A stretch of DNA of 9,772 bases from Candidatus Aminicenantota bacterium (GCA_003154255.1 PMCY01000207.1:2392-12163), one strand, 5' to 3'; counted from the first letter of the stretch, positions 1-6,925 are shown. Numbers and translations: made by a program. Notes: generated by a model not told the origin, from the sequence alone.

Positions 1-1404
1 TACAGCATCCACCGCAAGATGGAGGCCCAGCACATCGAATTCCACCAGGTTTACGATTTCCTGGCCCTGCGCATCATCACCGACACGGTCAAGAACTGCT
101 ACGCCGCGCTAGGCATCATTCACCAGCGCTGGACCCACATCCCACACCGCTTCCGCGATTTCATCGCCATGCCCAAGCCGAACCTCTACCAGGCCCTGCA
201 TACGACCATCGTCACCGAGGACAAGCTGAGCGTGGAGATCCAGGTCCGGACCCGGGAAATGCACGACCTGGCCGAGAACGGCATCGCCGCCCACTGGCGT
301 TACAAGGACGGCGAGGCCCAGGGCCCGCTCAAGGAGGATAAGCGCCTGCTCTGGCTGCGGGAAATGGCCGAGCTTTTCAGCGAACAGAAGAACCCCAAAG
401 AGTTCGTCCAGAACCTCAAGATCAATCTCATCCCCGAGGAGATCTACGTCCTCTCGCCCAAAGGCCGCGTGGAGGCGCTCCCCGCCGGAGCCTCGGCCCT
501 CGATTTCGCCTTCCGCATCCACTCCGAGATCGGGCTGCACGCCGCCGGGGCCCGCATCAACGGGCGCCCGGCCCCGCTCAAGACCCTCCTGCGGACCGGC
601 GACATCGTCGAGATCCAGACCGCGCCCGAGCGTTGGCCCGCGCGCAGTTGGCTGAACATGGCTTTTACCTCGGGCGCCCGGCACCAGGTCAAGCGCTGGC
701 TCGGCCAGCGGGACAAGACGCGGAGCATCGAGCTGGGCCGCAAGCTCTGGGAAAAGGAGCTCGGCAAGTACGAGCCGGCCCCCGGGTTCCCGTCCGGCGA
801 AGCCTTCCTGGAGCGCTTCCGAGGGGCTATCCGCCTGCCGATCCGGACGTTGGACGACTTATTCGCCATGCTCGGCCGCGGCCGGATCGTCCTGAACCGG
901 AGGCTCATGGACAAGATCGCGACGCCCGGGATCGAACTGAAACGGAAGCCGGCCGGGCCGGCCGAGCCGGAGATCCAGGTCAAGGATCGGGAAAACGCGC
1001 TCATCCGCCTGGCCAAGTGCTGCGCCCCGATCAAAGGCGAGCCGATCATCGGCTATCTGACGCTGGGGAAGGGGATCACCATCCATGCCTTGCGCTGCGC
1101 ACGCGTAGCCAGGGAGATCCTCTCGCCGGAGCGGCTGGTGGAAGTGTCCTGGGGGACGGTCGTGCCGGACCATTACAAAGCCGGGCTGATCGTCCGGGCC
1201 ATGGATTCGCTGGGAGTTCTGGCCAGAGTGGCCTCGGCCGTCGCCGCCATGGGAGGCGACATCGCCAAGGCCGAGGTGGAGACATCCCTCGACAAGAAGG
1301 CCCATATCAAACTAGCCTTGCGGGTCAGAGACATCCAGCAGCTCCAGGCGATTGAAAAGGAGATCGCCGCGGCAGGAGAGGTCCTGAGCGTGGAAAGGGT
1401 TTGA
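1..1404 (+). CDS. RelA/SpoT-family (p)ppGpp synthetase/hydrolase, C-terminal part (5' end outside window)
   Basis: This enzyme family makes, and in bifunctional members degrades, the stringent-response alarmone (p)ppGpp. The frame is open from base 1 (Y-S-I-H-R-K before the Met at 19), a conserved internal stretch of the synthetase domain, so the HD hydrolase domain and roughly 240 residues are missing at the edge. Numbering from that Met: synthetase part 1-97, with R44-F-R-D47, Tyr57 at the guanine-stacking position and the presumed catalytic Glu73 in EIQVRT; TGS domain about 139-201; helical region about 210-320; conserved-cysteine region with Cys334, Cys335, His356 and Cys360; ACT domain about 388-461. 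The basic R-x-R-D motif resembles the RxKD of bifunctional Rel/SpoT enzymes rather than the acidic ExDD of synthetase-only RelA, so a bifunctional enzyme is inferred. The stop at 1402-1404 faces rpmB across 15 bp. Family call is firm; rel versus spoT naming is open. Confidence 0.95.
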   Translation, partial: YSIHRKMEAQHIEFHQVYDFLALRIITDTVKNCYAALGIIHQRWTHIPHRFRDFIAMPKPNLYQALHTTIVTEDKLSVEIQVRTREMHDLAENGIAAHWRYKDGEAQGPLKEDKRLLWLREMAELFSEQKNPKEFVQNLKINLIPEEIYVLSPKGRVEALPAGASALDFAFRIHSEIGLHAAGARINGRPAPLKTLLRTGDIVEIQTAPERWPARSWLNMAFTSGARHQVKRWLGQRDKTRSIELGRKLWEKELGKYEPAPGFPSGEAFLERFRGAIRLPIRTLDDLFAMLGRGRIVLNRRLMDKIATPGIELKRKPAGPAEPEIQVKDRENALIRLAKCCAPIKGEPIIGYLTLGKGITIHALRCARVAREILSPERLVEVSWGTVVPDHYKAGLIVRAMDSLGVLARVASAVAAMGGDIAKAEVETSLDKKAHIKLALRVRDIQQLQAIEKEIAAAGEVLSVERV

Positions 1405-1419
1405 AGCGGGGAAGCGAAC

Positions 1420-1611
1420 TTACAGGACTTTCTGGACCTTCCCGGAGCGCAGGCACCGGGTGCAGACCCAGATCTGGCGAACGCCTTTGGGCGTCTGGGC
1501 CTTGACGTGCTGAAGGTTGGGCTTCCACTTCTTGGGGGAGGCTTTATGGGAATGGCTGACGCTGTTCCCGAACACCGGGCCCTTACCGCAACTGTCGCAT
1601 AATTTCGGCAT
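1420..1611 (-). CDS. rpmB: 50S ribosomal protein L28, zinc-binding form
   Basis: A structural protein of the large ribosomal subunit. The 63-residue product has the family hallmarks: the start MPKLCDSCGK, the G-N-S-V-S-H-S segment, the basic K-K-W-K-P-N-L stretch and a C-terminal V-C-T-R-C-L-R-S-G-K. Two CxxC pairs (Cys5/Cys8 and Cys50/Cys53) form the zinc-ribbon, cysteine-containing version of L28. The start at 1611 is chosen because MPKLC is the family N-terminus and a purine-rich AAAGAGAG sequence lies just upstream. An in-frame ATG 60 bases further up would add 20 unrelated residues and run through the promoter. The gene lies 80 bp downstream of folD on the same strand but has its own -10 element. 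It converges on the relA/spoT gene with no visible terminator between them. Confidence 0.96.
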   Translation of the reverse strand: MPKLCDSCGKGPVFGNSVSHSHKASPKKWKPNLQHVKAQTPKGVRQIWVCTRCLRSGKVQKVL

Positions 1612-1639
1612 GATCGTTCTCTCTTTCAGAAAAGGCGAT

Positions 1640-1671
1640 ATTATATACCACAAACGGCTCCCCCGCCGCAA
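1640..1671 (-). promoter_or_regulatory. Probable rpmB promoter
   Basis: On the minus strand a TATAAT hexamer occupies 1645-1640, within TATATAAT. An overlapping TATATA at 1647-1642 is preceded by TGG, as in extended -10 promoters. The -35 is weak: TTGCGG at 1671-1666, 18 bp from the TATATA version. Transcription would start about 20 bases before the L28 start codon. This suggests rpmB is transcribed independently of folD. Confidence 0.5.
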
Positions 1672-1691
1672 TCGATTTCCGCGCCGGCCGA

Positions 1692-2609
1692 TCAGAGCCC
1701 GCGCCGCCGCTTAAAAGCGTCAAGGGTATTGCGCATGAGCATGGCGATCGTCAAGGGCCCGACGCCGCCGGGGGAAGGGGTCAGCCAGGAGGCTTTCTCG
1801 ATGACCCGGGGATCTACGTCGCCGACCCAGGTATAGCCCTTGTCGTCGATTTCCTTCTCTCGCTTGGGGTCCACCCCGAAAAGCTTCCGGACGACGGCCT
1901 TATCGGAGACCGCGTTGCTGCCGACGTCGATGACGACCGCGCCCTCCTTGACGAATTCGGGCCCCACGAAACCGGGCTTGCCCATGGCCGCGACGAGGAT
2001 ATCGGCCCGGGCGGCGATACCGGCCAGGTCCCTGGTCTTGCTGTGGCAGACGGTCACAGTGCCGTTTTCGTTGGTGATCATGATCGCGAGCGGTTTGCCG
2101 ACGATAAGGCTGCGGCCGATGATGACGACGTCCCGGCCCTCGAGGACCGTCCCCGTGGATTTGATCAGCTCCAGGCAGCCCCGCGGCGTACAGGCGCTGA
2201 GGCAGGGCCGGTTTTGCAGGAGGAGGCCCAGATTTATGGGATGGATCCCGTCGACGTCCTTGGCCGGGTCGATCCAGGAGATGACATCCTGGGTATCGTG
2301 GCCCTTGGGCAGGGGAAGCTGGACCAGGATGCCGTCGACGCGGTTGTCGGCGTTCAAGCCTTCGATGCGTTCCTTGAGGTCGGCCCGGGAGATATCGGCG
2401 GCCAGAACCTGGATCCGGCCGTAAAGCCCCAGGTTAAGGCAGGCTTTTTCCTTCATCCGGAGGTAGCTCTGCGAAGCGGGGTTGTCACCCACCAGCACAC
2501 CGACGAGCCCGGGCACTTGATCCAAGGTCTTTTGGTGTTGGGCCACCTCGACCTTGACCTGTTCGCGGATCCGGTCGGCGACGGGTTTGCCCTCGAGCCA
2601 CTTTCCCAT
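1692..2609 (-). CDS. folD: Bifunctional methylenetetrahydrofolate dehydrogenase / methenyltetrahydrofolate cyclohydrolase
   Basis: FolD interconverts 5,10-methylene-, 5,10-methenyl- and 10-formyl-tetrahydrofolate in the cytoplasm, supplying formyl groups for purines and initiator tRNA. The 305-residue length is slightly above the usual 280-290. Seen: PASQSYLRMKEKACLNLG with the catalytic Tyr49 and Lys53; VQLPLP with Gln97; KDVDGIHPINLG (118-128) carrying the active-site Asp120; CTPRGC (140-145); nucleotide-binding loop GRSLIVGKPLA (165-175); and TPSPGGVGPLT near 277-287, where Ser replaces the more common Val of TPVPGGVGP. A short charged insertion (about 248-258) before GYTWVGDVD may explain the extra length. 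The start at 2609 is chosen because AGGAGG lies exactly 6 bases upstream. The ATG at 2615 abuts the AGGAGG with no spacing, and the one at 2639 sits on the promoter -10. Confidence 0.97.
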   Translation of the reverse strand: MGKWLEGKPVADRIREQVKVEVAQHQKTLDQVPGLVGVLVGDNPASQSYLRMKEKACLNLGLYGRIQVLAADISRADLKERIEGLNADNRVDGILVQLPLPKGHDTQDVISWIDPAKDVDGIHPINLGLLLQNRPCLSACTPRGCLELIKSTGTVLEGRDVVIIGRSLIVGKPLAIMITNENGTVTVCHSKTRDLAGIAARADILVAAMGKPGFVGPEFVKEGAVVIDVGSNAVSDKAVVRKLFGVDPKREKEIDDKGYTWVGDVDPRVIEKASWLTPSPGGVGPLTIAMLMRNTLDAFKRRRGL

Positions 2610-2615
2610 GGTCAT

Positions 2616-2621
2616 CCTCCT
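2616..2621 (-). promoter_or_regulatory. Ribosome binding site that fixes the folD start
   Basis: Minus-strand AGGAGG is followed by ATGACC and then the ATG at 2609, giving an ideal 6-base spacing. The nearer ATG at 2615 has zero spacing, so translation should begin at 2609 (MGKWLEG). Confidence 0.8.
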
Positions 2622-2637
2622 CGTGAATTCCCGGGCC

Positions 2638-2666
2638 ATTATACCGGCGCCTCCGCGATTTCACAA
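2638..2666 (-). promoter_or_regulatory. folD promoter
   Basis: On the minus strand TTGTGA (2666-2661, 4 of 6 matches to TTGACA) is separated by exactly 17 bp from a perfect TATAAT (2643-2638). The predicted start of transcription near 2631 leaves a leader of about 22 bases carrying the AGGAGG. The promoter points away from the envelope operon that starts at 2777. Confidence 0.7.
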
Positions 2667-2729
2667 GATAAGGTCGGGGGCGACGAGGGATGGCCGGCGT
2701 TGGTACGGAAGTTGCTGGGGTGATGTGCC

Positions 2730-2758
2730 TTGACGCTTAAAAGGAAAAGGGTTTAAAT
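2730..2758 (+). promoter_or_regulatory. Possible promoter of the envelope operon
   Basis: TTGACG (2730-2735, 5 of 6) is spaced 17 bp from TTAAAT (2753-2758, 4 of 6). If used, RNA would begin near 2765 and have a leader of only about 12 bases before the ATG at 2777. That would exclude the purine-rich ribosome binding site at 2741-2751 and the small reading frame at 2757. The two readings conflict, so confidence is low. Confidence 0.3.
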
Positions 2759-2780
2759 GAGCCCCAGGTTCACGGCATGA
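2757..2780 (+). CDS. Possible 7-codon leader peptide overlapping the TPR gene start
   Basis: A strong purine-rich ribosome binding site (AAGGAAAAGGG, 2741-2751) lies 5 bases before an ATG at 2757. This ATG opens a frame encoding MSPRFTA, whose TGA (2778-2780) overlaps the ATG (2777-2779) of the TPR lipoprotein gene in the classic ATGA arrangement. The downstream gene itself has only a weak CAGG nearby, so its translation could be coupled to this mini-frame. It is too short to judge by codon use and could be chance. Confidence 0.35.
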   Translation: MSPRFTA

Positions 2781-3154
2781 GCAATAAATCAACCGGAGCC
2801 CTTGTCGCGGCCGCCTTGGCCGCCCTCCTCGTCGCCGCCCCCTCCTGCTCCCGCGCTCCGGACCAGATCCGTTTCGGCGTCTGGGCTTCCCAAAACAATC
2901 TCTGGGACGAAGCCATCTTCCGCTGGCGCAAGGCCCTCCAGGCCGACCCCGGATCGGCCGCCGCCCACAACAATCTCGGCGTGGCCTACGAAAAAAAAGG
3001 CCTCTTCGAGGACGCCCTACGGGAATACGAAGCCGCCCTGAAAATCGAATCCGGCAACACATTTGTAAAATCCAATTACCAGAACTGTAAAGAAAATATC
3101 CAGGCGGCGGACAAAGACGATGAGAAAAAAAAGGCCCCCCATGAGAAGAAATAG
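2777..3154 (+). CDS. Small TPR-repeat lipoprotein
   Basis: A 125-residue exported protein, probably lipid-anchored and acting as a protein-protein adaptor. Residues 1-23 form a signal peptide (Lys4, then an Ala/Leu-rich core) ending A-A-P-S before Cys24. The -3 Ala makes the lipobox slightly atypical. Two TPR units follow: about 27-60 (W-A-S-Q-N-N-L-W-D-E-A-I-F-R-W-R-K-A-L-Q-A-D-P) and 61-94 (N-N-L-G-V-A-Y-E-K-K-G, then A-L-R-E-Y-E-A-A-L-K-I). A capping helix (95-111) and a highly charged Lys/Asp/Glu tail (112-125) complete it. The frame is closed by TAA at 2738 and offers no other start codon, so ATG 2777 is used. It is the first gene of a three-gene operon, and its last 14 bases overlap the next gene. 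TPR assignment is firm; role and partner are not shown, though the next two products are the obvious candidates. Confidence 0.88.
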   Translation: MSNKSTGALVAAALAALLVAAPSCSRAPDQIRFGVWASQNNLWDEAIFRWRKALQADPGSAAAHNNLGVAYEKKGLFEDALREYEAALKIESGNTFVKSNYQNCKENIQAADKDDEKKKAPHEKK

Positions 3155-3794
3155 CGCGCTCCTGGCCGTCATCGCCCTCGGCCTGGCCTTCTGCTCCGGC
3201 CGGGCGCCGGTCAAGGTGAGCGTCGAGATTCCCGGCTCCGCCGCCATCCCGCGCGACACCATCCAGACCCTTCTTTTGGCCGGATTCTACCAGGAAAAAC
3301 CGGCCCAGGACTTCGATGTCGATGCCGCCCTGGTCCGGTACCTGCTGGACGAGTTCAAGCCGAAGATCAAGGGCACGGTCGAAGCCGCGCCCGTCAGCTG
3401 GCCGGGCCCCCAGGCTTTGTCCGACAAGGAATTCTGGAAGAAGATCGGGGCCGGGCGGAAGGCCACCTTTCTGACCGGGAAGGCCGAGTTCGTCCAGGAA
3501 ACGCGCAAGGCCCTCCTGGACTCCGGGGCCCGGGACTTCGACGGCCCCTTCAAGCCCCGCGATCCCTGGACCGTGCGGAAGTTCTTCTCTCTCCAGATCG
3601 AGGTTGTCCTCATCGATGCCCGGACCGGCGAACCCGTTTTTCGCAGGAATTTTCAGGAAACCCTCAATGCCGAGAACATCAAACAAACAGCGGAATTCGC
3701 CGTCTTCGACTTGATGGGACGGATCAAGATTAAGCTCCTCCGCTCCCTATTCGGCTCGGAACGCCCCCTGGACCGGTACCTGTTGATCAAGTAA
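3141..3794 (+). CDS. Exported protein of unrecognised family (possible lipoprotein), middle gene of the envelope operon
   Basis: I do not recognise this 217-residue family. Residues 1-17 (Arg2, Arg3, then a Leu/Ala/Ile core) look like a signal peptide leading to Cys18 in L-A-F-C. Phe at -1 is unusual for a lipobox, so lipidation is uncertain. The mature part is mixed alpha/beta: a V-K-V-S-V-E-I strand, a G-F-Y-Q-E motif, a Lys-rich middle (about 95-130), a strand pair around V-V-L-I-D-A-R-T-G-E-P-V-F-R-R-N-F, and a helix leading to a basic C-terminus ending L-D-R-Y-L-L-I-K. The strand pair is reminiscent of small TolB-N/CsgG-like lipoprotein domains, but only weakly. The start at 3141 has AAGG 6 bases upstream; an ATG at 3120 has none. 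The gene overlaps the TPR gene by 14 bp, and its stop codon is part of the next ribosome binding site. Confidence 0.85.
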   Translation: MRRNSALLAVIALGLAFCSGRAPVKVSVEIPGSAAIPRDTIQTLLLAGFYQEKPAQDFDVDAALVRYLLDEFKPKIKGTVEAAPVSWPGPQALSDKEFWKKIGAGRKATFLTGKAEFVQETRKALLDSGARDFDGPFKPRDPWTVRKFFSLQIEVVLIDARTGEPVFRRNFQETLNAENIKQTAEFAVFDLMGRIKIKLLRSLFGSERPLDRYLLIK

Positions 3795-3799
3795 AGGAG
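3793..3799 (+). promoter_or_regulatory. Strong ribosome binding site overlapping the upstream stop codon
   Basis: AAAGGAG shares its first bases with the TAA that ends the preceding gene and lies 5 bases before the ATG at 3805. This supports that start and suggests tight translational linkage within the operon. Confidence 0.8.
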
Positions 3800-3804
3800 C
3801 CCCC

Positions 3805-6768
3805 ATGAGACGGCCCCGCCACGGACTTCCCTTTTTCATCCTGTTGGCCGCCCTGGCCGGCTTCGCCGTCGGCCAGATGTCTTATTACCCATATTACGGT
3901 AAAAACAAGATCAACTACGAGCGCTTTCCCTGGAAAACATACGCCACCGACCATTTCACGGTCTATTTCTACGCCGAGGACACACGCCTTCTGCAATACG
4001 TCGTCGATACCGCCGAAAGCGCCTATAAATCGGTCAGCACCGAACTCAAACACCAATTGACCGAGCCCGTCCCGCTGATCTTCTACACGACCTTCACCGA
4101 CTTCGAGCAATCCAATATCTTTCCCGTGAGCGAGGGCGTCCTGGGCGTATCGGAACCGATTCTTTTCCGCATCGGCATCCACGGCGACATGCCGATCAAC
4201 GAATTCCAGGACACCATGACCCATGAGCTGGCCCACATCTTCCAGTTCGACCTGCTCTGGGGCAGCCAGGGCGGAGCCTTGACGGCCGTCAGCCAGCCGC
4301 CCGGCTGGACCTTCGAGGGCTTGTCCGAATACGCCACCGGCCGCTGGTCCTCGTGGTCCACCCTCATCCTTCGCGACACCGTCCTCAACGACCGCATCCC
4401 CGAATTCGACGAGTCGGGCGACCTCGTCACGCGCTATCCTTTGCCGCGCGACCCGGCCTACGATTTCGGCCACGCCATCTATGAATTCATCGTCGACCGC
4501 TACGGCCCCAACGCCATCCGTGATTTCTGGCAGATTCTCAAATCCTCCGGCTCCTTCTTGGCCCGCCGCGATCCGTTGATCCGGGCTTTCCACCAGACGC
4601 CCCGCGAATTCGGGCAGGAATTCAAGAAGTACCTCCGGGCCCGCTTCAAGGATTTTTTCGCTCGTGAAAATCCCGAGGACTACAGCGTCCCCCTGGGCCC
4701 GGAATTTCCCATCAATCCCTATTATTTCGCTTTTTCCCAAGCCCTCTCGCCGAGCGGCGAAATGGTGGCCACGATCACCTACAACGCCCTGGACAACGAG
4801 ATGAACGTCGTCCTGCTTTCCTCCAAGGACGGCCGGATCTTGAAGACCATCACCAAGCGCTACACCTCCGATTACGAATACATCAAGTATGAGATCGATC
4901 CCTCACTCGGCCCCTCCCTGGCCTGGTCCCCAGACGGCGACCGCATCGCCTTCTTCGCCCGCGACGGCCGTCGGCACAGCCTGTTCATCGTCTCCCCGCT
5001 GACCGGCGAAACGATGAAGAAAATCGCCCTAGCCCTGGACCAGCCGACCGGCCTGTGCTTCCTGCCCGACGGCCGGACGCTCCTTTTCACGGCCTTCGAA
5101 AAAGGCATCCACGACATCTTCGCCCTGGACCTGGAGACCGGAGCGGCCCGAAACCTGACCAACGACGAGGCCTTCGAAAAGGCCCCGGCCATTTCCCCGG
5201 ACGGCAAGATACTGGTCTATTCGGTCCGGGCCGGACAGGACGACAAGCTTGTGCTTTCTCCCCTGACCGACCTTAAAACCCGGACCGTGCTTTCAACCGG
5301 GCCCGGCAGCGCCGTCTGCCCCTCCTTTTCGCGCGACGGCCGGACCCTCTTCTATGCCGGTGATGCCCGCGGAACATACAACATCTACAGCCTCTCCCTG
5401 GAGACCGGCGAGGTCCGCCGCCACACTGACGTTCGCACCGGGAACTTTTTCCCGACGGCCCTGCCGGGCGGGCCGAACGACATCCTCTTCTCCTCCTTCA
5501 ACAAGGGCTCGTTTCAGCTTTTCAAAGGCCAGGCCGCGGGCGCGGTCGAGACGACCATCGCCATCCCCGCCGGCGAACGCGACAAGCCCCTGGAGAAATT
5601 CAAGCCCGCTTTGACCTTCGAGCTTCACAAGGACAAGATCGAGGAGCGTAAAGGCCTGGGCAAGCTCTATGTCACGGCCCGTCCGCCGGTCGATGCCATC
5701 ATCTCCACCGACGGGTCCATCTACGGCGGCTCGGCCATCGGCTTCTCCGACGTCCTGGCCAACCACCAGTTCTCGGTTCTGGCCTACCAGGTCCGCGAAT
5801 TCCGGTCCTACGGGTTCACCTACGCCAACCTCTCCGGCCGGCTCCAATATGCCATCAACGCCTTCCAGTACGCGATCTACTACTATCCCGACCTCTACTA
5901 TTACGAACCCTCCCTGTGGAGCCGGGCCACGTACAACGACGCCATGGCCGTGCGCAAGATCACCGGCGTGACGCTGGCCCTGTTCTATCCCCTCGACCGC
6001 TATATGCGGCTGGAGGGCGGGCTGGGGTTTTACAGCTACGAGGAAGATTTCAACGACCCTTATTCGATGAGCAGCTTAGGCTACCAGGGCGGGTACGGAT
6101 TCATCAACGGGACCATGCTGATGGCCAGCCTGTCCCTGACCGGGGAGACGACGCGGTTCAAGCCATACGGCCCGGCGACGGGCAGCACGTTCCGCTTGTC
6201 CGTCTCGCAGAGCCTGCCGGTGGCCCAAAATTTCCTAAGCAACACGACGCTGGAGGCCGACGCCCGGAAATATTTTTACCTCGGTTCGGATTTCCTGTTC
6301 GCCCTTCGTTTCCAGGGCGCCCTCTGCGCCGGCCGGGACAAGTTGCTTTCCTATTACGGCGGCAACAACCAGGTCCGCTCGGCCTATTTCTACAGTATCG
6401 TCGCCACCGAGTATTGGTTCGCCGATGCCGAATTCCGTTTCCCTCTCATCGGCCTGGCCCAGACTCTCATCGGCACCATCGGCCCGATCCGCGGGGTCGT
6501 GTTCTTCGACATCACCCGCTCCAAGTACGGCGACTTTCCGGCCCGGTTCTACCGTTACGACCCCGCGCTCAGCACGGCCGATTCGACGGTTTACGTCAGC
6601 GGCGATGCGTTCGGCTCGTTCGGGGCCGGTTTCGAGATGTTCCTCTTCGGACTTCCCCTTCACTTCGAGTGGGTCAAACGGCTGGAGTGGACATCCATCG
6701 CCAAGCCCTTTTCCTTCAGCCGGATCGGGAGCTACGGACTCAAATTCTGGATCGGATTCGACTTCTAA
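3805..6768 (+). CDS. Surface protein: gluzincin-like metalloprotease domain + TolB-like propeller + outer-membrane beta-barrel
   Basis: A 987-residue outer-membrane protein. Residues 1-23 are a signal peptide (RRPRH, then a hydrophobic core, A-V-G before Gln24). About 45-290 is a peptidase-MA-like domain with the zinc motif H140-E-L-A-H144 and the downstream G-W-T-F-E171-G-L-S-E175-Y, where Glu171 is the likely third zinc ligand. About 306-590 holds six beta-propeller blades with PD40/TolB signatures such as S-P-D-G-D-R-I-A-F, P-D-G-R-T-L-L-F and S-P-D-G-K-I-L-V-Y. About 630-987 is a BamA/surface-antigen-like barrel opening near S-A-I-G-F-S-D-V-L-A-N-H, with Tyr-rich strands. It closes with a textbook beta-signal: hydrophobics at 979, 981, 983, 985 and the terminal Phe987. 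No POTRA domain is evident. The active-site residues look intact, so hydrolysis at the cell surface or periplasm is inferred; substrate unknown. It is the last gene of the operon, 10 bp after its neighbour. Confidence 0.93.
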   Translation: MRRPRHGLPFFILLAALAGFAVGQMSYYPYYGKNKINYERFPWKTYATDHFTVYFYAEDTRLLQYVVDTAESAYKSVSTELKHQLTEPVPLIFYTTFTDFEQSNIFPVSEGVLGVSEPILFRIGIHGDMPINEFQDTMTHELAHIFQFDLLWGSQGGALTAVSQPPGWTFEGLSEYATGRWSSWSTLILRDTVLNDRIPEFDESGDLVTRYPLPRDPAYDFGHAIYEFIVDRYGPNAIRDFWQILKSSGSFLARRDPLIRAFHQTPREFGQEFKKYLRARFKDFFARENPEDYSVPLGPEFPINPYYFAFSQALSPSGEMVATITYNALDNEMNVVLLSSKDGRILKTITKRYTSDYEYIKYEIDPSLGPSLAWSPDGDRIAFFARDGRRHSLFIVSPLTGETMKKIALALDQPTGLCFLPDGRTLLFTAFEKGIHDIFALDLETGAARNLTNDEAFEKAPAISPDGKILVYSVRAGQDDKLVLSPLTDLKTRTVLSTGPGSAVCPSFSRDGRTLFYAGDARGTYNIYSLSLETGEVRRHTDVRTGNFFPTALPGGPNDILFSSFNKGSFQLFKGQAAGAVETTIAIPAGERDKPLEKFKPALTFELHKDKIEERKGLGKLYVTARPPVDAIISTDGSIYGGSAIGFSDVLANHQFSVLAYQVREFRSYGFTYANLSGRLQYAINAFQYAIYYYPDLYYYEPSLWSRATYNDAMAVRKITGVTLALFYPLDRYMRLEGGLGFYSYEEDFNDPYSMSSLGYQGGYGFINGTMLMASLSLTGETTRFKPYGPATGSTFRLSVSQSLPVAQNFLSNTTLEADARKYFYLGSDFLFALRFQGALCAGRDKLLSYYGGNNQVRSAYFYSIVATEYWFADAEFRFPLIGLAQTLIGTIGPIRGVVFFDITRSKYGDFPARFYRYDPALSTADSTVYVSGDAFGSFGAGFEMFLFGLPLHFEWVKRLEWTSIAKPFSFSRIGSYGLKFWIGFDF

Positions 6769-6770
6769 AA

Positions 6771-6838
6771 GAGGCCTCACCAAGGACTTGCCGGCCCCCG
6801 GCGTTCGCCGCCGCGAGGCCGACAAACCGCTATTTTTT
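6771..6838 (+). other. GC-rich structured 3' region of the envelope operon (weak terminator candidate)
   Basis: Immediately after the stop codon, GGCCTC (6773-6778) can pair with GAGGCC (6815-6820). This encloses GCCGG/CCGGC (6790-6794 / 6798-6802), which competes with GGCG-TT-CGCC (6800-6809). A run of six T (6833-6838) follows, but 12 bases beyond the stem, so it is not a canonical intrinsic terminator. It may still mark or protect the 3' end of the operon transcript. Confidence 0.3.
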
Positions 6839-6879
6839 GGGCCGCTCCTCCTATGCATATAACGCCGCTTAAGCGGCCC
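6839..6879. repeat. Nested GC-rich palindromes upstream of the origin region
   Basis: A perfect 14-bp palindrome, GCCGCTTAAGCGGC, occupies 6864-6877. Its right half also forms part of AGCGGCCC (6872-6879), which pairs with GGGCCGCT (6839-6846). The two hairpins are therefore mutually exclusive. No T-run follows, so this is not a terminator. Function unknown. Confidence 0.5.
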
Positions 6880-6925
6880 GGCGAGCTGTGCCGTGGCTCG
6901 TCCGCGGACCGCCCCTGGACGCTCG

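Noticed and set aside
1420..1671. Longer L28 reading starting at 1671
   Set aside because: The extra 20 residues do not resemble L28 and would be encoded by the rpmB -10 region. The start at 1611 has a purine-rich site and the family N-terminus.
3120..3143. Earlier start (3120) for the middle envelope gene
   Set aside because: No Shine-Dalgarno sequence upstream, whereas ATG 3141 has AAGG at 6 bases. The extra seven residues would only lengthen the basic end of the signal peptide.
2661..3686. 341-codon antisense frame across the first two envelope-operon genes
   Set aside because: The opposite strand carries a clear TPR protein and an exported protein with ribosome binding sites. The antisense product is low-complexity Gly/Arg-rich with no domain.
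3787..4740. 317-codon antisense frame across the protease domain
   Set aside because: Shadow of the metalloprotease coding strand, with no motif or ribosome binding site.
6831..6840. T6 run as a standard intrinsic terminator for the envelope operon
   Set aside because: The nearest stem ends 12 bases upstream, so the geometry is wrong. It is kept only as a weak structured-region entry.
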